Shown here piece after piece: positions 32,423 to 35,056 of a DNA stretch of 35,056 nt. The DNA is taken from the NCBI GenBank assembly GCA_002490835.1, contig DKUU01000034.1, positions 9,588-44,643 of the forward strand, in the 5' to 3' direction. Source of the stretch: Lachnospiraceae bacterium UBA7196 (GTDB lineage: Bacteria; Bacillota; Clostridia; Lachnospirales; Lachnospiraceae). The translations under genes and the position numbers were made by a program. Each line of letters opens with the position of its first letter. The stretch's first letter is position 1. The notes below the pieces were generated by a model. That model worked only from the letters and a program-made list of their open reading frames with translations, was not told where the DNA came from and made no database searches.

Positions 32423-33041
32423 CCTCTAACCCTTCTTCCGTCAGGATCGCCATTTCTCTTTCCACTTCCTCTTTCAAGGCTTCCTCTATTGTCTCTTCCG
32501 TCTCATAAATCTGATAAAAGATTCCGTCGCTTCGCATATCATAATCTTCCGCCAGAATCTCGTAGACTTCCAGCATTCCGGCTGTATCGCCGGCCGCCTT
32601 CGCCTCGTCAAACTGAGACGGGAACGTGTGCAGATACCATGCCGTACGGTACATAAAATAATCCGGCGCACTGATATAATCCTCAATCTCAAAGATCAGA
32701 TACTGCTCAAGCTTGTCCCAATCCTCATCCTCGTACGCTTCTTTCATATTGCGGGAAATCCGGTTCATCTCCCGTTCCGCCCCGCTCTCTTTCAACTTAC
32801 CCGGCACATCCAAAAGAACAACGGTTATAAAAACAGCAAATAAAACGAGCAGCGTCACCCCGGCAATCAAAGCGATCTTTTTGGGGACGGCCATCGTTCT
32901 CGCCTGTGCCATTTTCACTTCATTGATCTTTTGATCTGTATGCTGCCTACTCAGATCAATCAGTTCCCTGCCGCAGTAAGGGCAAAAAGCCGGCGGCGTG
33001 TCAGGCAGCCCCGCGCCGCAGCCGGGGCAAACTTTTGTCAT
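32397..33041 (-). CDS. Zinc-ribbon membrane protein 1, unknown function
   Basis: A 214-residue protein. A zinc ribbon (VCPGCGA, FCPYCGREL) lies at the N-terminus, followed by a polar stretch, one transmembrane helix (about 54-76, KKIALIAGVTLLVLFAVFITVVLLD) and an acidic helical outside domain. It resembles the next gene product in order of parts. The start at 33041, just after the EIIC stop, has GGAG six bases upstream; an earlier in-frame ATG at 33053 would overlap that gene. The ending, VEREMAILTEEGLEDEMYKLRR, is encoded across the start of the next gene. Confidence 0.82.
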   Translation of the reverse strand: MTKVCPGCGAGLPDTPPAFCPYCGRELIDLSRQHTDQKINEVKMAQARTMAVPKKIALIAGVTLLVLFAVFITVVLLDVPGKLKESGAEREMNRISRNMKEAYEDEDWDKLEQYLIFEIEDYISAPDYFMYRTAWYLHTFPSQFDEAKAAGDTAGMLEVYEILAEDYDMRSDGIFYQIYETEETIEEALKEEVEREMAILTEEGLEDEMYKLRR

Positions 33042-33042
33042 G

Positions 33043-34140
33043 TTATTCTCCATTATTTATGCTCTCCGCGTCGCGGTACAAGAGCGCGGTAATGATAAAG
33101 CTCGCCGCAAAAGCCACCGCCGCCACAACGACCGCCTTCCACAGATTATTCGGCTCCTCCACGCTGTAAAACATCAAAATCGTCGGGATACAGGGAAAGG
33201 CAAAGGTATAACAATGCACCGTCAAGATCCCCTGCACCACGCCCGCGATCATACAACCCAATATATTGCCGGCCAGCGGCGTCTTCTCCTTAAAACACAC
33301 GCCAAAGATGGACGGCTCCGCAACCCCTGACGCAAATTCCGTAATCATTGCACTGAGCGACATCGCCTTTTTCTCCGCGGCCTTCGACTTTACAAAGACC
33401 GCAAAATCACACCCCGCCAGCGAGATATTGGAAATTAAAAACCCAACCATGATCCCGTAATCTACACCCGTCACACCGATCTGCGTGATCGCCAGCGTGA
33501 TAAAGATCCAGTGCATTCCCGTAGATACCAAAATGGTCGTCAGCCCCGCAAACACGGCCCAAGCCAGCACAGGTACTTTAAGCTGCATGACCTCTAATCC
33601 GTTCGCCAGCAGGCCGCTCAAGAGACTGACGATCGGCTCTATAACCAGAATCCCCAACAGGGAAGTCACCGCAATCACACACGCCGCCAAAAAGTAAGGC
33701 TGGAGGCTCTCCTTGATCCACTTTTTCAGCCACTTTACAATGTGAGACATCAAATAAATCAACAAAATGATCGGTATCACATTGTAGGCATACGTCGCCG
33801 CCAGCACCGGTATGCCCGCAAACGTCACGCGCTCCCCGCTCTCCATCAGGGCCGCAAAATCCGGAAGCAGCATCACACATACGCTGGCCAGCGCAAGCAG
33901 CGGGTCCGTCTCAAAATGCTTCGCCGCAGAATAAGCGACAAATACCGGCAGAAAGTAAAACGGCGTCGTGGCCAGTGCCGACAGGATTACTTCCGTCGAT
34001 CCCGACATGATATGTACCGCCGTCAAAAGCATCACGATTATTTTCAGGATACCGCCCGCTATAAGCAGCGGTATGATCGGCAGCATACATTCCGTGACAT
34101 GGTCGAATACTGCCAAAACCCTTTTTTTGACTCTATCCAT
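33043..34140 (-). CDS. PTS EIIC-domain membrane protein, no EIIA or EIIB
   Basis: A 365-residue protein with about ten transmembrane helices and the EIIC (beta-glucoside/sucrose type) hallmarks: MLPIIPLLIAGGILKII, TPFYFLPVFVAYSAAKHF and the conserved ITEFASGVAEPSIFGVCFKEKTPLAGNILGCMIAGVV. No EIIB or EIIA domain is fused or encoded nearby, so it would need borrowed phosphorylation partners or may work as a non-PTS carrier. I use the ATG at 34140 with GGTGG upstream; a TTG at 34179 is open but less likely. It heads the operon of zinc-ribbon proteins and a glycosyltransferase. Confidence 0.88.
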   Translation of the reverse strand: MDRVKKRVLAVFDHVTECMLPIIPLLIAGGILKIIVMLLTAVHIMSGSTEVILSALATTPFYFLPVFVAYSAAKHFETDPLLALASVCVMLLPDFAALMESGERVTFAGIPVLAATYAYNVIPIILLIYLMSHIVKWLKKWIKESLQPYFLAACVIAVTSLLGILVIEPIVSLLSGLLANGLEVMQLKVPVLAWAVFAGLTTILVSTGMHWIFITLAITQIGVTGVDYGIMVGFLISNISLAGCDFAVFVKSKAAEKKAMSLSAMITEFASGVAEPSIFGVCFKEKTPLAGNILGCMIAGVVQGILTVHCYTFAFPCIPTILMFYSVEEPNNLWKAVVVAAVAFAASFIITALLYRDAESINNGE

Positions 34141-34265
34141 TTCCTTCCACCGTGCAAATCCCTTCTCTTGCCTGTGCAAAACCCGCTATTGCTATTTGCT
34201 TCTTCATCGTAACACATTTTATCGGAAAAAACCATTATAAAATCGTCGTTCAACAACAGACGATA

Positions 34266-34288
34266 AGAGTATGCCTACGGCAAACTCT
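34266..34288. repeat. Hairpin adjoining repeat B copy 2
   Basis: AGAGTATGCC pairs with GGCAAACTCT with one mismatch around the loop TAC. It directly abuts repeat B, just as the 1753-1776 hairpin precedes the other copy. Confidence 0.5.
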
Positions 34289-34330
34289 GAGAATGCTTCG
34301 CATTCTCCCTAAATGGTTTACGCTATCGCA
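34289..34330. repeat. Dispersed hairpin repeat B, copy 2
   Basis: Forty of 42 bases match the copy at 1779-1820, including the hairpin GAGAATGC/GCATTCTC with loop TTC and the tail ending TTTACGCTATCGCA. It lies between the EIIC gene start and the acetyltransferase terminator. Confidence 0.75.
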
Positions 34331-34346
34331 TCTTTCTATAAAGCAA

Positions 34347-34383
34347 AACAAAAATAAAAGAAACGCCAATATAAGGCATTTCT
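34347..34383 (-). terminator. Intrinsic terminator of the acetyltransferase gene
   Basis: On the minus strand a 9-bp stem (34375-34383 with 34359-34367, one G-T pair, 7-base loop) is followed by a T-rich run TTTATTTTT. It starts at the last base of the stop codon. Confidence 0.75.
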
Positions 34384-34919
34384 TATTGTTGTGTTTCACG
34401 TACCAGTTCATAGATATGACTCATATTTTCGTGTTCGTCATATAAATCCTGATACAGTTTCGTCTCTATTACGGAGAAACCCGCCTTTTCTAACGTTTTG
34501 CAGGATGCAATATTATTCACACTTGCTGTAGCGACTAATTTTTTGAGATGATATCTTGCAAACAAATGCTCCACGAGGCATTGCAGCGCTTCCGCCGCAT
34601 ATCCGTTTCCACGATACTCTGCGCCAATGAAATAAGTGACGCCGACTTCCTTAAAATCTTCATAATAAGAACTTCCTACAGAACCGACCACTTTATGACC
34701 GCCTTTATCTTCAATCGCGAAGGCAAGATATTCATGATAGGGATCGTCCTCCGCTTCTAATCGGATTGCCTCACTGATAAACTCGCCCATCCACTGATCA
34801 CACTCGCTGCAATCGCCGAAGATTTCCCACAAACTGCCGTCCGACGCCATATCGATAAATGCTTTTTCATCAGTGGGCTGTATGCTTCTTATGATCAATC
34901 GTTTTGTATCTAAAATCAT
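34383..34919 (-). CDS. GNAT-family N-acetyltransferase (RimJ/RimL-like)
   Basis: A 178-residue acetyltransferase of the RimJ/RimL type that uses acetyl-CoA to modify an amine, perhaps a protein N-terminus or small molecule. It begins LDTKRLIIRSIQPTDEKAFIDM. The acetyl-CoA loop is YFIGAEYRGNGYAAEALQCLVEHLF, followed by LVATASVNNIASCKTLEKAGF. Length is normal. It is a single gene with its own terminator. An inverted repeat ATTCAC/GTGAAT (34954-34959 and 34977-34982) lies upstream and could be an operator, but promoter boxes there are weak. Confidence 0.9.
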   Translation of the reverse strand: MILDTKRLIIRSIQPTDEKAFIDMASDGSLWEIFGDCSECDQWMGEFISEAIRLEAEDDPYHEYLAFAIEDKGGHKVVGSVGSSYYEDFKEVGVTYFIGAEYRGNGYAAEALQCLVEHLFARYHLKKLVATASVNNIASCKTLEKAGFSVIETKLYQDLYDEHENMSHIYELVRETQQ

Positions 34920-35017
34920 ATTCTATAATCGCCTATCCTTCAATTTCATTTCCATTCACGAATAGCTCTAACAATTGTGAATATGCAATTTTCTGCCGCT
35001 CCTATCCTAGAATCCAT

Positions 35018-35040
35018 AAAAAAGGGCATAACAAATGCCC
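35018..35040 (-). terminator. Terminator sharing the tRNA 3' end
   Basis: On the minus strand GGGCAT (35035-35040) pairs with ATGCCC (35024-35029) around a 5-base loop, followed by six T residues (35018-35023). The first stem arm is the acceptor strand and discriminator of the tRNA. Confidence 0.8.
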
Positions 35041-35056
35041 AGAACCGGAATCGAAC
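35036..35056 (-). tRNA. 3' part of a tRNA gene, isotype not determinable
   Basis: On the minus strand the window edge begins at base 53 of a tRNA: G, the T-loop TTCGATT, the T-stem strand CCGGT, the acceptor strand TCTGGGC and discriminator A. The anticodon lies outside the window. CCA is not encoded after the discriminator; it would be added enzymatically. Confidence 0.85.

Noticed and set aside
34180..34260. Promoter for the EIIC operon
   Set aside because: A TATAAT-like box is present on the minus strand near 34233-34238, but no -35 at proper spacing was convincing.
34954..34982. Inverted repeat ATTCAC/GTGAAT upstream of the acetyltransferase
   Set aside because: Six-base arms 17 bases apart can occur by chance; no strong promoter boxes adjoin it.

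Overview
The window looks like a chromosomal segment of a low-to-moderate GC Firmicute, most likely a Clostridia/Lachnospiraceae-type gut anaerobe. The evidence is a FabK-type (not FabI) fatty-acid cluster with FabT-like operators, a Bacillus-like order of decarboxylase, nucleotide kinase, yaaR, holB, ricT, trmN6 and rsmI, strong GGAGG ribosome sites with several TTG/GTG starts, and a tRNA gene without encoded CCA. This placement comes from gene content only. No phage, transposase, CRISPR array or rRNA was seen.

Layout. Positions 1-498 are mostly non-coding: a possible start of a minus-strand gene at the left edge, then a promoter with an inverted-repeat operator. 499-2488 (+) is a GntR(YtrA-like)/ABC ATPase/ABC-2 permease operon. 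2531-3904 (-) is a MATE efflux pump. 4134-9557 (+) is a response regulator, a sensor kinase and a MacB/FtsX-type ABC transporter, with a direct-repeat response-regulator box just ahead of the transporter. 9683-11125 (+) is an orphan multi-spanning chemoreceptor.

11126-18124 (-) is the type II fatty-acid synthesis cluster, in transcription order acpP, fabK, fabD, fabG, fabF, fabZ, a second FabK/nitronate-monooxygenase-like flavoprotein, and fabH. Two near-identical FabT-like palindromes sit on the promoters of acpP and fabD. A terminator lies between fabK and fabD, and a large nested inverted-repeat structure lies between fabG and fabF. acc genes and fabT are absent.

18372-21464 (+) is an AT-richer cassette: ABC exporter membrane subunit, separate ATPase, second membrane subunit without an ATPase domain, and a MerR regulator. 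21508-29906 (-) is a housekeeping block: rsmI, a DUF4015 envelope protein, trmN6, ricT, holB, yaaR, a guanylate-kinase-like gene, an Orn/Lys/Arg decarboxylase and an HD-domain protein. 30080-34140 (-) is a tightly packed five-gene operon: a PTS EIIC-only protein, three small membrane proteins (two with zinc ribbons) and a CgeB-like glycosyltransferase. The window ends with a GNAT acetyltransferase (-) and the 3' end of a tRNA (-) whose acceptor strand is shared with its terminator.

The most unusual items are the five-gene EIIC/zinc-ribbon/glycosyltransferase operon, the ABC exporter with one ATPase for two membrane subunits, the 48-bp repeat coding in two frames at the ricT/trmN6 overlap, the structured element between fabG and fabF, and two families of dispersed hairpin repeats. 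None can be called a proven new system from sequence alone.
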